Shown here: piece after piece, positions 25,508 through 34,664 of the stretch
How the letters are laid out: each line of letters begins with the position of its first letter
Position numbering within the stretch: the stretch's first letter is position 1
Source of the DNA: Priestia iocasae
GTDB taxonomy: Bacteria; Bacillota; Bacilli; Bacillales; Bacillaceae_H
Reading direction: 5' to 3'
Assembly (NCBI RefSeq): GCF_016909075.1
Contig: NZ_JAFBFC010000006.1
Coordinates: forward strand, 1 to 64,000
DNA length: 64,000 nt
Made by a program: the position numbers and the translations under genes
Notes under the pieces: model-generated
Databases searched by the model: none
What the model saw: only the letters and a program-made list of their open reading frames with translations
What the model was told of the DNA's origin: nothing

Positions 25508-25716
25508 TGGGGAATGCTTGGTGTTTAGCGCATTGAACAAGAGGAACAAAAAATGGATAATTATAATAGTTAGATTATAAAAATGTTTCTTGGATAATTT
25601 TTTTTGATAATTTTTTGCGTAAAAACTAATTTTAATGTTTGAAGAAGTCAGTAAATTCGTTTAAAATAAAAATTGTGAATTGTATACGCTTTAAAAGGGA
25701 AAGGGAGGCTTACAAC

Positions 25717-27264
25717 ATGGTAATACCTTACAAACATGAACCATTTACAGACTTTTCTACAAAGGAAAATCAAGAGGCTTATCAAGAGGGATTAGCTTTA
25801 GTAGAAAGTTATCTTGGACAAGATTATGATTTAGTAATTGGTGGAGAACGCATCTCGACTGAAGATAAAATCGTATCGATTAATCCAGCAAATAAAGAAG
25901 AGGTAATCGGTCGTGTATCAAAAGCTAGTCAAGAATTAGCTGAAAAAGCGATGCAAATCGCAGATGAGACGTTCAAGACGTGGCGTAAAGTTAAGCCGGA
26001 AGTAAGAGCAGATATCTTATTCCGTGCAGCTGCGATTATTCGTCGTCGTAAGCATGAGTTCTCTGCATTATTGACAAAAGAAGCAGGTAAGCCATGGAAT
26101 GAAGCGGATGCAGATACAGCAGAAACAATCGACTTCCTTGAGTACTATGCTCGTCAAATGCTAAAAATCAAAGATGGTATGCCAGTTGAAAGTCGTCCTG
26201 GTGAATATAATCGATTTAATTACATTCCACTAGGAGTTGGGATTGTTATCTCTCCATGGAATTTCCCATTTGCGATCATGGCTGGTACAACAGTAGCGGC
26301 AATCGTAACGGGTAATACAGTGTTATTAAAACCAGCTTCAACAACGCCAATCGTGGCAGCGAAGTTTGTTGAGGTTATGGAAGAAGCAGGTCTTCCAAAA
26401 GGGGTATTAAACTTCGTTCCAGGTAGTGGAGCTGAAGTGGGAGACTACTTAGTTGATCATCCACGTACACGTTTCATTTCATTTACAGGGTCTCGTGATG
26501 TAGGCGTTCGTATTTATGAGCGTGCATCAAAGGTAAATGAAGGCCAAATTTGGTTAAAGCGTGTCATTGCTGAAATGGGTGGAAAAGATACAATCGTTGT
26601 GGATAAAGAGGGCGATTTAGAATTAGCAGCACGTTCAATCGTGGCATCTGCTTTTGGATTCTCTGGTCAAAAATGTTCAGCATGCTCACGTGCAGTCGTT
26701 TTAGAAGACGTTTATGATCAAGTACTAGATCGTGTTGTAGAATTAACAAATGAATTAACAATCGGAAACCCAGTGGATCGCTCGAATTACATGGGTCCTG
26801 TTATTGATCAAAGCGCGTATAATAAAATTATGGAATACATCGAGATTGGAAAGCAAGAAGGCAAGTTAGTAGCAGGTGGCGAAGGTGATGATTCAAAAGG
26901 CTATTTCATCAAGCCAACCGTATTTGCTGACTTAACACCAGATGCGCGTCTTATGAAGGAAGAAATCTTCGGTCCAGTCGTTGCATTTACAAAAGCAAAA
27001 GATTTCGATCATGCGATTGAAATTGCAAATGACACAGACTATGGTTTAACAGGTGCTGTAATTACAAACAACCGTGACCATATCGAAAAAGCGCGTGAAG
27101 ACTTCCATGTAGGAAACTTATATTTCAACCGTGGTTGTACGGGTGCCATTGTTGGCTACCAACCATTTGGTGGATTTAACATGTCAGGTACAGACTCTAA
27201 AGCAGGTGGACCAGACTACTTACTTCTTCATATGCAAGCAAAAACAACATCTGAAACACTTTAA
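25717..27264 (+). CDS. rocA: 1-pyrroline-5-carboxylate dehydrogenase RocA
   Basis: Oxidises glutamate semialdehyde (P5C) to glutamate with NAD+, the second step of proline and a late step of arginine catabolism. The 515-residue length equals B. subtilis RocA. Aldehyde dehydrogenase features are [14 protein letters not shown] near residue 173, [10 protein letters not shown] near 255, the general-base Glu in [10 protein letters not shown] and the catalytic Cys in [14 protein letters not shown] 25717 ([13 protein letters not shown]) lies behind GGGAGG; the track-length extension upstream has no ribosome site. No proline dehydrogenase gene is adjacent, but the nearby symporter suggests a proline-use locus. 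Confidence 0.94.
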   Translation: MVIPYKHEPFTDFSTKENQEAYQEGLALVESYLGQDYDLVIGGERISTEDKIVSINPANKEEVIGRVSKASQELAEKAMQIADETFKTWRKVKPEVRADILFRAAAIIRRRKHEFSALLTKEAGKPWNEADADTAETIDFLEYYARQMLKIKDGMPVESRPGEYNRFNYIPLGVGIVISPWNFPFAIMAGTTVAAIVTGNTVLLKPASTTPIVAAKFVEVMEEAGLPKGVLNFVPGSGAEVGDYLVDHPRTRFISFTGSRDVGVRIYERASKVNEGQIWLKRVIAEMGGKDTIVVDKEGDLELAARSIVASAFGFSGQKCSACSRAVVLEDVYDQVLDRVVELTNELTIGNPVDRSNYMGPVIDQSAYNKIMEYIEIGKQEGKLVAGGEGDDSKGYFIKPTVFADLTPDARLMKEEIFGPVVAFTKAKDFDHAIEIANDTDYGLTGAVITNNRDHIEKAREDFHVGNLYFNRGCTGAIVGYQPFGGFNMSGTDSKAGGPDYLLLHMQAKTTSETL

Positions 27265-27275
27265 TTTAAAAAGGA

Positions 27276-27373
27276 GCTGAGACAAGAGGGATAAAGAACA
27301 CCCCTGTTTGACTCAGCCGATAGCATCCTTTGTCTCGAAAATCCGAACATCAACGGATAGAGAGGCAAGGGAT
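27276..27373 (+). repeat. two-hairpin dispersed repeat, copy A
   Basis: Two consecutive stems follow rocA: 27276-27290 with 27301-27317 (arm GCTGAG), then 27325-27345 with 27354-27373 (arm ATCCTTTGTCTC against GAGAGGCAAGGGAT). The second stem shares its sequence and layout with the hairpin at 33229-33286. Some differences between arms are paired wobbles, suggesting that RNA or DNA structure is kept. No T run follows, so a simple terminator role is not clear. Confidence 0.6.
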
Positions 27374-27511
27374 TTCTGCATGTAAATCTTCTTTTTTTCG
27401 CTTTGCCCACGGATGTCCTAGCTTCTTTTTTGCTTTTGAGAGAGTTTGATGAGTTCTCTCCTGATGGAAGGCTCGATGATGACGCACCAAGCTCTTTGAG
27501 ATTTTCAAGCA

Positions 27512-27985
27512 TTACTGAGCCATTTGGTAATGATGATATTTATATTGTAATAGCTTTTCTTTGGCGAACTGAAAAGCGTCTTTTTCAATTAGACGTTGCT
27601 CATATGGCAAATATTTATCAAGTTCAAAGCGAGCTCTAAGTTCTGGAATGTCTTCTTGCATGACGTGACGAAGCTCGTGAAAAATGGTTTCGAGTAAAGG
27701 TAGATAGTCATCAAATCGGAAAATAAAGATGATGCCGACTTCTCTCCAATAGATACCGGAAGCATAGCTTAAATACTCCGCTTCTTCTTCTCCTAGCTCA
27801 CTTACAATCTTATTAGCCTCACATGAATCGCAAAATACAACAGGAATGCGAATGTCTTGATCCATGTATTGAAACACGTCTTCTTTTAACCTCGATAAGT
27901 TCCATGCAAACTCTTTATCTACTACATACCAATTGTCCGTTTGTTGATAGATGGTTCGTCTTGTTAATATGTCCTTTATATTCAT
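27512..27985 (-). CDS. uncharacterised protein with HExxH motif
   Basis: A 157-residue soluble protein with no signal peptide. The one recognisable motif is FHELRHVMQ near residue 102-110, an HExxH of the zinc-metalloprotease type, as in ImmA/IrrE-like proteins. A CDSC pair lies near residue 52-55. It may belong to the DUF3920-type proteins seen in Bacillus, but I am not certain. It starts at ATG behind GGAGGAGCC. Its stop runs into the repeat-containing gap after rocA. Substrate and role are unknown. Confidence 0.7.
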   Translation of the reverse strand: MNIKDILTRRTIYQQTDNWYVVDKEFAWNLSRLKEDVFQYMDQDIRIPVVFCDSCEANKIVSELGEEEAEYLSYASGIYWREVGIIFIFRFDDYLPLLETIFHELRHVMQEDIPELRARFELDKYLPYEQRLIEKDAFQFAKEKLLQYKYHHYQMAQ

Positions 27986-28114
27986 ACGGCTCCTCCTGTA
28001 TAGGCATCCTTTTGCTTACTAGCAGTTTCGGATTTTTTTGTATTTCCCATACATAAGAACTGATTAAACATGTTTCTTTTTATCCCATTTTATGAACATC
28101 TCTATAAATTTTTC

Positions 28115-28143
28115 TTGAACTTTTCCTCGTTTAGTCGTATCTT
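28115..28143 (+). promoter_or_regulatory. candidate sigma-A promoter of the proline symporter unit
   Basis: TTGAAC (28115-28120), a 17-base spacer and TATCTT (28138-28143), about 95 bases before the small accessory gene. No clear sigma-B sequence was found. The remainder of 27986-28238 shows nothing else I can name. Confidence 0.45.
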
Positions 28144-28238
28144 ATATCCATCCCAATAAAGAGTTATGTTAAGATTCTATATAGTAAGAATATTAAAAAA
28201 TACATATTTTTATGCATAGTCAAGGGGGGTGATGTGTA

Positions 28239-28343
28239 ATGGGCTTGACGATGCCAACGATGTTGCTTCTTCTCGTCCCTATGCCACTAATCATCGTATT
28301 GTGTACCGTATCGGTTATTAGTGAGAGGAGAGGGAACAGATGA
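28239..28343 (+). CDS. symporter small accessory protein (34 residues)
   Basis: A very short gene encoding MGLTMPTMLLLLVPMPLI followed by IVLCTVSVISERRGNR: one hydrophobic helix and a basic C-terminal tail. It begins 9-10 bases after an excellent AAGGGGGGTGAT ribosome site. Its TGA overlaps the first codons of the symporter gene (ATGATG). Similar 30-40-residue membrane peptides occur in front of many sodium:solute symporter genes and are annotated as symporter small accessory proteins. Size, membrane helix, ribosome site and coupling all support a real gene. Confidence 0.85.
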   Translation: MGLTMPTMLLLLVPMPLIIVLCTVSVISERRGNR

Positions 28344-29827
28344 TGTCAACAGCAACGGTTGTTACATTTAGTATTTATTTAATTGGAATGTTAGGAATTG
28401 GTATTTGGTTTTATCGTGTAAATAGTAATCTATCAAGCTATTTACTCGGTGGGAGAAGCTTAGGTCCTGGAGTCGCTGCGCTAAGTGCGGGTGCTTCGGA
28501 TATGAGTAGCTGGTTGTTGTTAGGGCTACCGGGTGCAGCTTATACAACAGGAATGAATGCGCTATGGATTTGTGTAGGCCTTTCGATTGGTGCTTATTTG
28601 AATTGGCAATTCGTTGCTAAGAGATTACGTGCATATACAGAAGTGGCCAACGATTCAATTACAGTGCCGGATTTCTTTGAAAATCGGTTTAGAGACCAAT
28701 CCAAATTATTGCGTATTATTTCAGCACTTGTTATTTTAGTGTTCTTTACATTCTATTCATCTTCAAGTCTTGTAGGAGGAGCCATTCTATTTCAAGAATC
28801 GTTTGGATTTTCTTACAATCTAGCACTAGTGATTGGTGCAGCTATTATTTTATCTTATACATTTTTAGGTGGGTTTTTAGCGGTTAGCTGGACAGACTTT
28901 TTTCAAGGTATTTTAATGTTCCTAGCCGTTGTTGTGGTTCCAATTGTAGCCATTGTTGAATTAAATGGTTGGAATGAGATGACCTCTACTTTACAGACGA
29001 TTAATCCTGATTTGCTTGATGCGTTTCAAGGGACCACTGTTCTTGGTGTGACTTCATTGCTGGCCTGGGGACTTGGTTACTTTGGACAACCTCATATTAT
29101 TACACGATTTATGGCGATACGTTCTGTAAAAGATGTTCCGGTTGCTCGCTTGATTGGGATGTCTTGGATGATTGTTTCACTACTAGGTGCCGTATTTACA
29201 GGTATTACAGGAGCTGCCTACTTCGCAGATGCACCTGTTGATAACCCAGAAAAAGTGTTTATTTTATTTTCGAACATTTTATTCAATCCTTGGGTAGCGG
29301 GTATTTTATATGCAGCGATTTTATCAGCCATTATGAGTACCGTTAGTTCACAGTTACTTGTTTCATCTAGTGCATTAGCAGAAGACTTTTATAAAGCGAT
29401 TCTGCGTAAAAATGCGAGTGAAAAAGAGTTGCTTTGGATTGGACGTTTAGGGGTTATTGTCATTTCAGCTATTGCCGTTGTGCTAGGTATTCAGGCGAAT
29501 CCAGAGCTCGAAACAGGCTCATCGATTTTAGATCTTGTTTCGTATGCATGGGCAGGGTTTGGAGCGGCGTTTGGTCCAGTGGTGTTATTATCATTGTTTT
29601 GGAAACGTATGAACAAACATGGTGCGCTCGCTGGTATGGTAGTTGGAGCTGTAACGGTGGTTGTTTGGAAGCAATTATATCACCTAGGTGGCATTTTCGA
29701 GCTGTATGAAATTGTACCAGGCTTTGTGCTTGCTTTTCTTTCAATCGTTATCATTAGTTTGGTGACAAAAGCACCTGAGGAAGCGATTTTACATGAGTTT
29801 GATAAAATGGAAGCGGATGTAAAATAG
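28340..29827 (+). CDS. putP: sodium/proline symporter (PutP/OpuE type)
   Basis: A 495-residue integral membrane protein of the sodium:solute symporter family with about 13 helices. Family marks are YLLGGRSLGPGVAALSAGASDMSSWLLLG near residue 35-63, the sodium-site region GLGYFGQPHIITRFMAI near 245 and MSTVSSQLLVSSSALAEDFY near 335. It occupies the place of osmoregulatory opuE in B. subtilis (before gatC), but here rocA is close by, which favours nutritional uptake. PutP and OpuE cannot be told apart from sequence alone. Translation is probably coupled to the accessory peptide upstream. Confidence 0.9.
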   Translation: MMSTATVVTFSIYLIGMLGIGIWFYRVNSNLSSYLLGGRSLGPGVAALSAGASDMSSWLLLGLPGAAYTTGMNALWICVGLSIGAYLNWQFVAKRLRAYTEVANDSITVPDFFENRFRDQSKLLRIISALVILVFFTFYSSSSLVGGAILFQESFGFSYNLALVIGAAIILSYTFLGGFLAVSWTDFFQGILMFLAVVVVPIVAIVELNGWNEMTSTLQTINPDLLDAFQGTTVLGVTSLLAWGLGYFGQPHIITRFMAIRSVKDVPVARLIGMSWMIVSLLGAVFTGITGAAYFADAPVDNPEKVFILFSNILFNPWVAGILYAAILSAIMSTVSSQLLVSSSALAEDFYKAILRKNASEKELLWIGRLGVIVISAIAVVLGIQANPELETGSSILDLVSYAWAGFGAAFGPVVLLSLFWKRMNKHGALAGMVVGAVTVVVWKQLYHLGGIFELYEIVPGFVLAFLSIVIISLVTKAPEEAILHEFDKMEADVK

Positions 29828-29844
29828 GAGTGTTTTAGCCTTTG

Positions 29845-29876
29845 CCCTGTCTAGATTGACAGGGTATTTTAATTTT
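29845..29876 (+). terminator. terminator after the proline symporter
   Basis: CCCTGTC (29845-29851) pairs with GACAGGG (29858-29864), followed by the T-rich TATTTTAATTTT. Confidence 0.8.
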
Positions 29877-29897
29877 AGATAACTCCTAGTAGAAATG

Positions 29898-29927
29898 TTG
29901 CTTGATGCTACTGTTCTTTGGTATTAT
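29898..29927 (+). promoter_or_regulatory. candidate promoter of gatCAB
   Basis: TTGCTT (29898-29903), an 18-base spacer and TATTAT (29922-29927) lie about 40 bases before gatC and after the symporter terminator. Confidence 0.45.
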
Positions 29928-29968
29928 CAGTATATTGCAATGGGACGAATACTCGGAGGTGAAAGAAT

Positions 29969-30259
29969 ATGTCAAGAATTTCTGTTGATCAAGTAAAACA
30001 CGTTGCGCATTTAGCAAGATTAGCTGTAACAGAAGAAGAAGCTCAAATGTTTGCAAAGCAACTAGATGCAATTATTACATATGCAGAACAATTAGATGAA
30101 TTAGATACAACGAATGTAGAGCCAACTTCACACGTATTAAACATGAAAAACGTTATGCGTGAAGACAAGCCAGGTAAAGGTCTTACAATCGAAGAAGTAA
30201 CAAAGAACGCACCAGACCACAAGGATGGTTATGTTCGTGTACCATCAATTTTAGAGTAA
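29969..30259 (+). CDS. gatC: Asp/Glu-tRNA amidotransferase subunit GatC
   Basis: GatC is the small subunit that stabilises GatA and bridges it to GatB. The complex amidates Glu-tRNA-Gln (and Asp-tRNA-Asn), essential in bacilli that lack GlnRS. The 96-residue protein has the family pattern [39 protein letters not shown] and [10 protein letters not shown]-like [10 protein letters not shown]. The ATG lies after CGGAGGTG. It heads the gatCAB operon, with only 16 bases to gatA. Confidence 0.97.
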   Translation: MSRISVDQVKHVAHLARLAVTEEEAQMFAKQLDAIITYAEQLDELDTTNVEPTSHVLNMKNVMREDKPGKGLTIEEVTKNAPDHKDGYVRVPSILE

Positions 30260-30275
30260 GGAAGGAGGCTTTACG

Positions 30276-31733
30276 ATGTCATTGTTTGATCGAAAAATTT
30301 CTGAGCTGCATCAGCTTTTACATAGTAAAGAAATTCGCGTACAAGACCTAGTAGATGAGTCGTACAAGCGTATTAATGAAGTAGATGAGAAGGTAGGCGC
30401 ATTTTTAGCATTAAACGAAGATAAAGCGCGTGCTTACGCAAAAGAATTAGATGAGGCGTTACAGTCAAAAGATGAGTTTGGCTTGTTATTTGGTATGCCA
30501 ATTGGTGTGAAAGATAACATCGTAACAAAAGACTTAACAACAACTTGTTCAAGTAAAATTTTAGCAAACTTTGATCCGATTTACGATGCAACGGTTGTGA
30601 AGAAGCTTCAAGGTGCAGAAGCCATCACAATCGGTAAGTTAAACATGGATGAATTTGCAATGGGTTCTTCGACTGAAAACTCAGGTTTACAGTTAACACG
30701 TAACCCTTGGAATCTTGATCACGTACCAGGTGGATCTAGCGGTGGTTCAGCGGCAGCTGTGGCAGCGGGAGAAGTACCATTCTCATTAGGTTCAGATACA
30801 GGTGGTTCCATTCGTCAGCCAGCTGCTTATTGTGGGGTTGTCGGACTAAAACCTACATATGGACGTGTATCACGTTTTGGGTTAGTGGCCTTTGCATCTT
30901 CTTTAGATCAAATTGGACCAATTACACGCTCTGTTGAAGACAATGCGTATTTACTTCAAACAATTGCTGGTTTAGATGAAATGGATTCAACATCAGCAAA
31001 CGTAGAGGTGCCAGATTACGTGTCAGCATTAACGGGCGATGTTAAAGGCTTGAAAATTGGTGTACCTAAAGAGTATTTAGGAGAAGGTGTAGACGAGGAA
31101 GTACGTCAATCTGTACTGGATGCGTTAAAAGTATTAGAAGGTCTAGGCGCAACGTGGGAAGAAGTATCGCTTCCGCACTCGAAGTATGCACTAGCAACTT
31201 ACTACTTACTATCTTCTTCAGAGGCGTCTGCTAACCTTTCACGTTTTGATGGTGTACGTTATGGTTACCGTACGGATAATGCAGAGAACTTAATTGAGAT
31301 GTATAAGCAAACACGTAGCGAAGGCTTCGGAGATGAAGTGAAACGCCGTATTATGCTTGGTACGTTCTCATTAAGCTCTGGTTACTACGATGCGTATTAC
31401 AAAAAAGCACAGCAAGTACGTACATTAATCAAAAAAGACTTTGAAGATGTCTTTGAAAAGTACGATGTCATTATTGGACCAACAACACCAACACCAGCGT
31501 TCAAGATTGGTGAAAATACAAAAGATCCATTAACGATGTATGCAAATGACATTTTAACAATCCCTGTGAACCTTGCTGGTGTACCAGGTATTTCTGTACC
31601 TTGTGGGTTATCAAACGGATTACCATTAGGTCTACAAATCATCGGTAAACACTTTGATGAAAGTACAATTTATCGTGTGGCTCATGCATTTGAACAAGCA
31701 ACTGAGCATCATAAAGCGAAACCAGCACTGTAA
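30276..31733 (+). CDS. gatA: Asp/Glu-tRNA amidotransferase subunit GatA
   Basis: GatA is the glutaminase subunit that supplies ammonia to GatB. The 485-residue amidase-signature protein has the catalytic Lys in PIGVKDNI near residue 78, the glycine/serine-rich [16 protein letters not shown] and the cis-Ser/nucleophile loop [16 protein letters not shown] near 170-185. The ATG at 30276 follows AAGGAGG. It is in the standard gatC-gatA-gatB order with a 14-base gap to gatB. Confidence 0.98.
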   Translation: MSLFDRKISELHQLLHSKEIRVQDLVDESYKRINEVDEKVGAFLALNEDKARAYAKELDEALQSKDEFGLLFGMPIGVKDNIVTKDLTTTCSSKILANFDPIYDATVVKKLQGAEAITIGKLNMDEFAMGSSTENSGLQLTRNPWNLDHVPGGSSGGSAAAVAAGEVPFSLGSDTGGSIRQPAAYCGVVGLKPTYGRVSRFGLVAFASSLDQIGPITRSVEDNAYLLQTIAGLDEMDSTSANVEVPDYVSALTGDVKGLKIGVPKEYLGEGVDEEVRQSVLDALKVLEGLGATWEEVSLPHSKYALATYYLLSSSEASANLSRFDGVRYGYRTDNAENLIEMYKQTRSEGFGDEVKRRIMLGTFSLSSGYYDAYYKKAQQVRTLIKKDFEDVFEKYDVIIGPTTPTPAFKIGENTKDPLTMYANDILTIPVNLAGVPGISVPCGLSNGLPLGLQIIGKHFDESTIYRVAHAFEQATEHHKAKPAL

Positions 31734-31747
31734 GGGGTGAGATAAAA

Positions 31748-33178
31748 ATGAACTTTGAAACGATTATTGGTCTTGAAGTGCACGTGGAATTGAAGACAGA
31801 ATCAAAAATTTTCTCGGCTAGTCCAAATGCATTCGGAGCTGATCCAAATACAAATACAAGCGTTATTGATTTAGGTTATCCAGGCGTTCTTCCTGTTTTG
31901 AACAAACAAGCGGTTGAGTTTGCGATGAAAGCGGCAATGGCACTAAACTGTGAAATTGCAACGGATACAAAATTTGACCGTAAAAACTATTTTTATCCAG
32001 ACAATCCAAAGGCATATCAAATCTCTCAGTTTGATAAACCAATTGGAGAAAACGGTTGGATTGAAATCGAAGTAAACGGTAAAACAAAGCGCATCGGTAT
32101 TAATCGTCTTCACTTAGAAGAAGATGCAGGTAAATTAACGCATACAGGCGATGGGTACTCACTTGTTGACTTTAACCGTCAAGGTACACCGTTAATCGAG
32201 ATCGTATCAGAAGCAGATATGCGTTCTCCAGAAGAAGCATATGCGTACTTAGAGAAATTAAAGTCAATTATCCAATATACAGGCGTATCTGATTGTAAGA
32301 TGGAAGAAGGTTCTTTACGTTGTGATGCGAACATCTCTTTACGTCCATATGGACAAGAGAAGTTCGGTACAAAAGCAGAGTTAAAGAACTTAAACTCTTT
32401 TAACTATGTACGTCGTGGATTAGAGCATGAAGAAAAAAGACAAGCACAGGTTCTTTTATCTGGTGGAGAAATCCTACAAGAAACACGTCGTTTTGACGAG
32501 TCAACAGGTAACACGATTTTAATGCGTGTGAAAGAAGGATCTGACGATTACCGTTACTTCCCAGAGCCTGACTTATTAGCATTACACATCGATAACGAGT
32601 GGAAAGAGCGCATTCGTGCTGAAATTCCTGAGCTTCCAGATGCTCGTAAAAAGCGCTACGTAGAAGAGTTAGGATTACCAGCATACGATGCGATGGTTCT
32701 AACACTGACGAAAGAAATGTCAGATTTCTTTGAAGCGACAATCCAAAAAGGTGCAGATGTGAAGTTAACGTCTAACTGGTTAATGGGTGAAGTATCAGCT
32801 TACTTAAATGCTGAGCAAAAAGAGCTTGAAGATGTTGCGTTAACACCAGAAGGCTTAGCGGGCATGATTAAGCTAATTGAAGCAGGTACGATTTCTTCGA
32901 AGATTGCGAAGAAGGTCTTTAAAGAGCTAATTGAAAAAGGTGGAGACGCAGAGAAAATTGTAAAAGACAAAGGTCTTGTTCAAATTTCGGATGAAACGAC
33001 GTTACGTAAGCTTGTAACAGATGCGCTTGATGCTAATCCTCAATCAATTGAAGACTTTAAAAACGGGAAAGATCGTGCAATTGGCTTCTTAGTAGGTCAA
33101 ATTATGAAAGCTTCAAAAGGTCAAGCAAATCCACCGATGGTAAATAAAATTTTACTTGAGGAAATAAATAAACGATAA
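31748..33178 (+). CDS. gatB: Asp/Glu-tRNA amidotransferase subunit GatB
   Basis: GatB phosphorylates the tRNA-bound Glu/Asp and transfers ammonia to it. The 476-residue protein starts with [20 protein letters not shown]. It contains the conserved [15 protein letters not shown] near residue 77, [13 protein letters not shown] near 118, and [17 protein letters not shown] near 140. A YqeY-like tail domain (about 330-476) recognises tRNA. It starts at ATG behind AGGGGTGAG and ends the operon. A repeat copy follows rather than a classic terminator. Confidence 0.98.
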   Translation: MNFETIIGLEVHVELKTESKIFSASPNAFGADPNTNTSVIDLGYPGVLPVLNKQAVEFAMKAAMALNCEIATDTKFDRKNYFYPDNPKAYQISQFDKPIGENGWIEIEVNGKTKRIGINRLHLEEDAGKLTHTGDGYSLVDFNRQGTPLIEIVSEADMRSPEEAYAYLEKLKSIIQYTGVSDCKMEEGSLRCDANISLRPYGQEKFGTKAELKNLNSFNYVRRGLEHEEKRQAQVLLSGGEILQETRRFDESTGNTILMRVKEGSDDYRYFPEPDLLALHIDNEWKERIRAEIPELPDARKKRYVEELGLPAYDAMVLTLTKEMSDFFEATIQKGADVKLTSNWLMGEVSAYLNAEQKELEDVALTPEGLAGMIKLIEAGTISSKIAKKVFKELIEKGGDAEKIVKDKGLVQISDETTLRKLVTDALDANPQSIEDFKNGKDRAIGFLVGQIMKASKGQANPPMVNKILLEEINKR

Positions 33179-33228
33179 TGAAGCATCTATGATAACGGGG
33201 TGAAAAAATCCTGGTTGTCATATTCTCC

Positions 33229-33286
33229 AAAATCCCTTGCCTCTCAAAATCCAGTGAAATAAATGGATAGATAGGCAGGGGATTTT
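33229..33286 (+). repeat. two-hairpin dispersed repeat, copy B
   Basis: Arms 33229-33253 and 33264-33286 form a stem beginning AAAATCCCTTGCC and closing GGCAGGGGATTTT, with an AAATCCA/TGGATAG inner section. The same blocks occur in copy A (27325-27373). A weaker leading stem (ATGATAAC near 33189 with GTTGTCAT near 33214) parallels the leading stem of copy A. The TTTTG after the arm may let it terminate gatB transcription. Confidence 0.65.
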
Positions 33287-33465
33287 GTTTGAGCATGCAA
33301 TGTGCTAACGATTTAGGAAATGAGACAAGTGTCATAGTCAATGATGAAGCAGTTTAATTAGGTGATTGTTCTATTTTGTGGTATAATTTTCCTTGTTTAT
33401 TGATGACAATACGATGACGAATTGATTACGTTTTAAGTTTTAAGTGTAACATCATAGGACGATTA

Positions 33466-33494
33466 TTGTATATTTCTGTTGTTTTCTTTATAAT
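33466..33494 (+). promoter_or_regulatory. sigma-A promoter of dgkB
   Basis: TTGTAT (33466-33471), 17 bases and a perfect TATAAT (33489-33494). It implies a leader of about 145 bases before dgkB. A second TGGTATAAT lies upstream at 33379-33387, without a clear -35. Confidence 0.65.
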
Positions 33495-33507
33495 ATGTTT
33501 TTGTTAG

Positions 33508-33544
33508 CCCTCTTTAAGTCGTGCTTACTTCGGTTTGAAGGGGG
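33508..33544 (+). other. hairpin in the dgkB leader
   Basis: CCCTCTTTAA (33508-33517) pairs with TTTGAAGGGGG (33534-33544), including two G-U pairs, about 10 bases after the predicted transcription start. No T run follows and I match it to no known riboswitch. Its role could be mRNA stabilisation or regulation. Confidence 0.45.
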
Positions 33545-33645
33545 TATTACTATTCAAAAAAAGAAATTAATAAAGATGTTTGAAACAACATAGAGTATAC
33601 GATACTAACAACTAGTGAAAAATTATCATTATTAGGATGATGAAA

Positions 33646-34578
33646 ATGAAAAGAGCAAGAATTATCTATAATCCGACATCTGGTCGAGAGTTATTTAAAA
33701 AACATTTGCCGGACGTTTTACAAAAGCTAGAGCGAGCAGGTTATGAAACATCCTGCCATGCGACGACGTGTGCTGGAGATGCCACTGAAGCGGCTAAGGT
33801 GGCTGTTGAACGCCGATTCGATGTGGTCATTGCAGCAGGTGGAGATGGCACGATTAATGAAGTGATCAATGGTATTGCTGGACAAGACTATCGTCCAAAG
33901 GTTGGCATTATCCCAGTTGGTACAACAAATGATTTTGCACGTGCAATTAATGTTCCCCGAACAATTGAAGCAGCGTGTGATGTGATTGTAAATGGCATCA
34001 CAAAGCCAATTGATTTAGGCTGTGTAACCAATGAAGGAAATACGCACTATTTCATCAACATTGCAGGTGGCGGTCGCTTAACTGAGCTAACGTATGAAGT
34101 GCCAAGTAAGTTGAAAACGATGCTAGGTCAACTTGCTTACTATTTAAAAGGGATGGAAATTTTACCTTCTATTAAGCCAACATCGGTTGAGATTGAATAC
34201 GATGGAAAGTTTTTTGATGGTGAAATCATGTTGTTTTTAGTCTCTCTTACAAATTCAGTAGGTGGCTTTGAGAAGTTAGCGCCAGATTCATCGCTGGATG
34301 ATGGAATGTTTGATTTGATTATTTTAAAGAAAGCAAACTTAGCTGAGTTTATTCGTATTGCTACACTTGCTCTTCGCGGTGAGCATATCAATGACCCACA
34401 CATTATCTATACGAAAGCAAACCGAGTAAAAGTGAACACAAAGGATAAAATGCAGCTAAATCTAGATGGCGAATTTGGTGGATTATTGCCTGGGGAATTT
34501 GTCAATTTATATCGTCATGTGGAGATTTTTGTACCAAAAGAAACAGCAGAATTAATGGAGAAAAATGAGATCGCCTAA
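33646..34578 (+). CDS. dgkB: diacylglycerol kinase DgkB
   Basis: DgkB phosphorylates diacylglycerol back to phosphatidic acid, recycling lipid released by lipoteichoic acid synthesis. The 310-residue cytoplasmic protein has the lipid-kinase catalytic motif AAGGDGTINEVINGI near residue 63-78, VGTTNDFARAI near 95 and a C-terminal LNLDGEFGGLLPGEF. I chose ATG 33646 (MKRARIIYNPTSGRE), which matches the family and is about 8 bases from TAGGA. Two earlier ATGs lie in that site. Its stop codon is inside a terminator hairpin. Confidence 0.95.
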   Translation: MKRARIIYNPTSGRELFKKHLPDVLQKLERAGYETSCHATTCAGDATEAAKVAVERRFDVVIAAGGDGTINEVINGIAGQDYRPKVGIIPVGTTNDFARAINVPRTIEAACDVIVNGITKPIDLGCVTNEGNTHYFINIAGGGRLTELTYEVPSKLKTMLGQLAYYLKGMEILPSIKPTSVEIEYDGKFFDGEIMLFLVSLTNSVGGFEKLAPDSSLDDGMFDLIILKKANLAEFIRIATLALRGEHINDPHIIYTKANRVKVNTKDKMQLNLDGEFGGLLPGEFVNLYRHVEIFVPKETAELMEKNEIA

Positions 34579-34592
34579 TCGCGATCTTTTTT
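34568..34592 (+). terminator. terminator overlapping the dgkB stop
   Basis: GATCGC (34569-34574) pairs with GCGATC (34581-34586), followed by TTTTTT. The dgkB TAA lies in the loop. Confidence 0.85.
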
Positions 34593-34664
34593 ATGCATTT
34601 TTTTGAAGGAAGATGACAATGTGGTACAATCAGTTCAGTATGTTTAAAAAAAGGATGTAATGAA

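Noticed and set aside
25500-25640. Possible sigma-54 promoter or RocR site before rocA.
   Set aside because: No GG and GC pair at the required 10-base spacing; the apparent match TTGGTG...GCGCA has wrong spacing.
25639-25716. N-terminal extension of rocA.
   Set aside because: No ribosome site, atypical sequence, and the 515-residue form from 25717 equals the usual length.
29434-29709. Alternative frames of 90 codons inside the proline symporter gene.
   Set aside because: Cys/Trp/Arg-rich translations without ribosome sites, fully inside a conserved gene.
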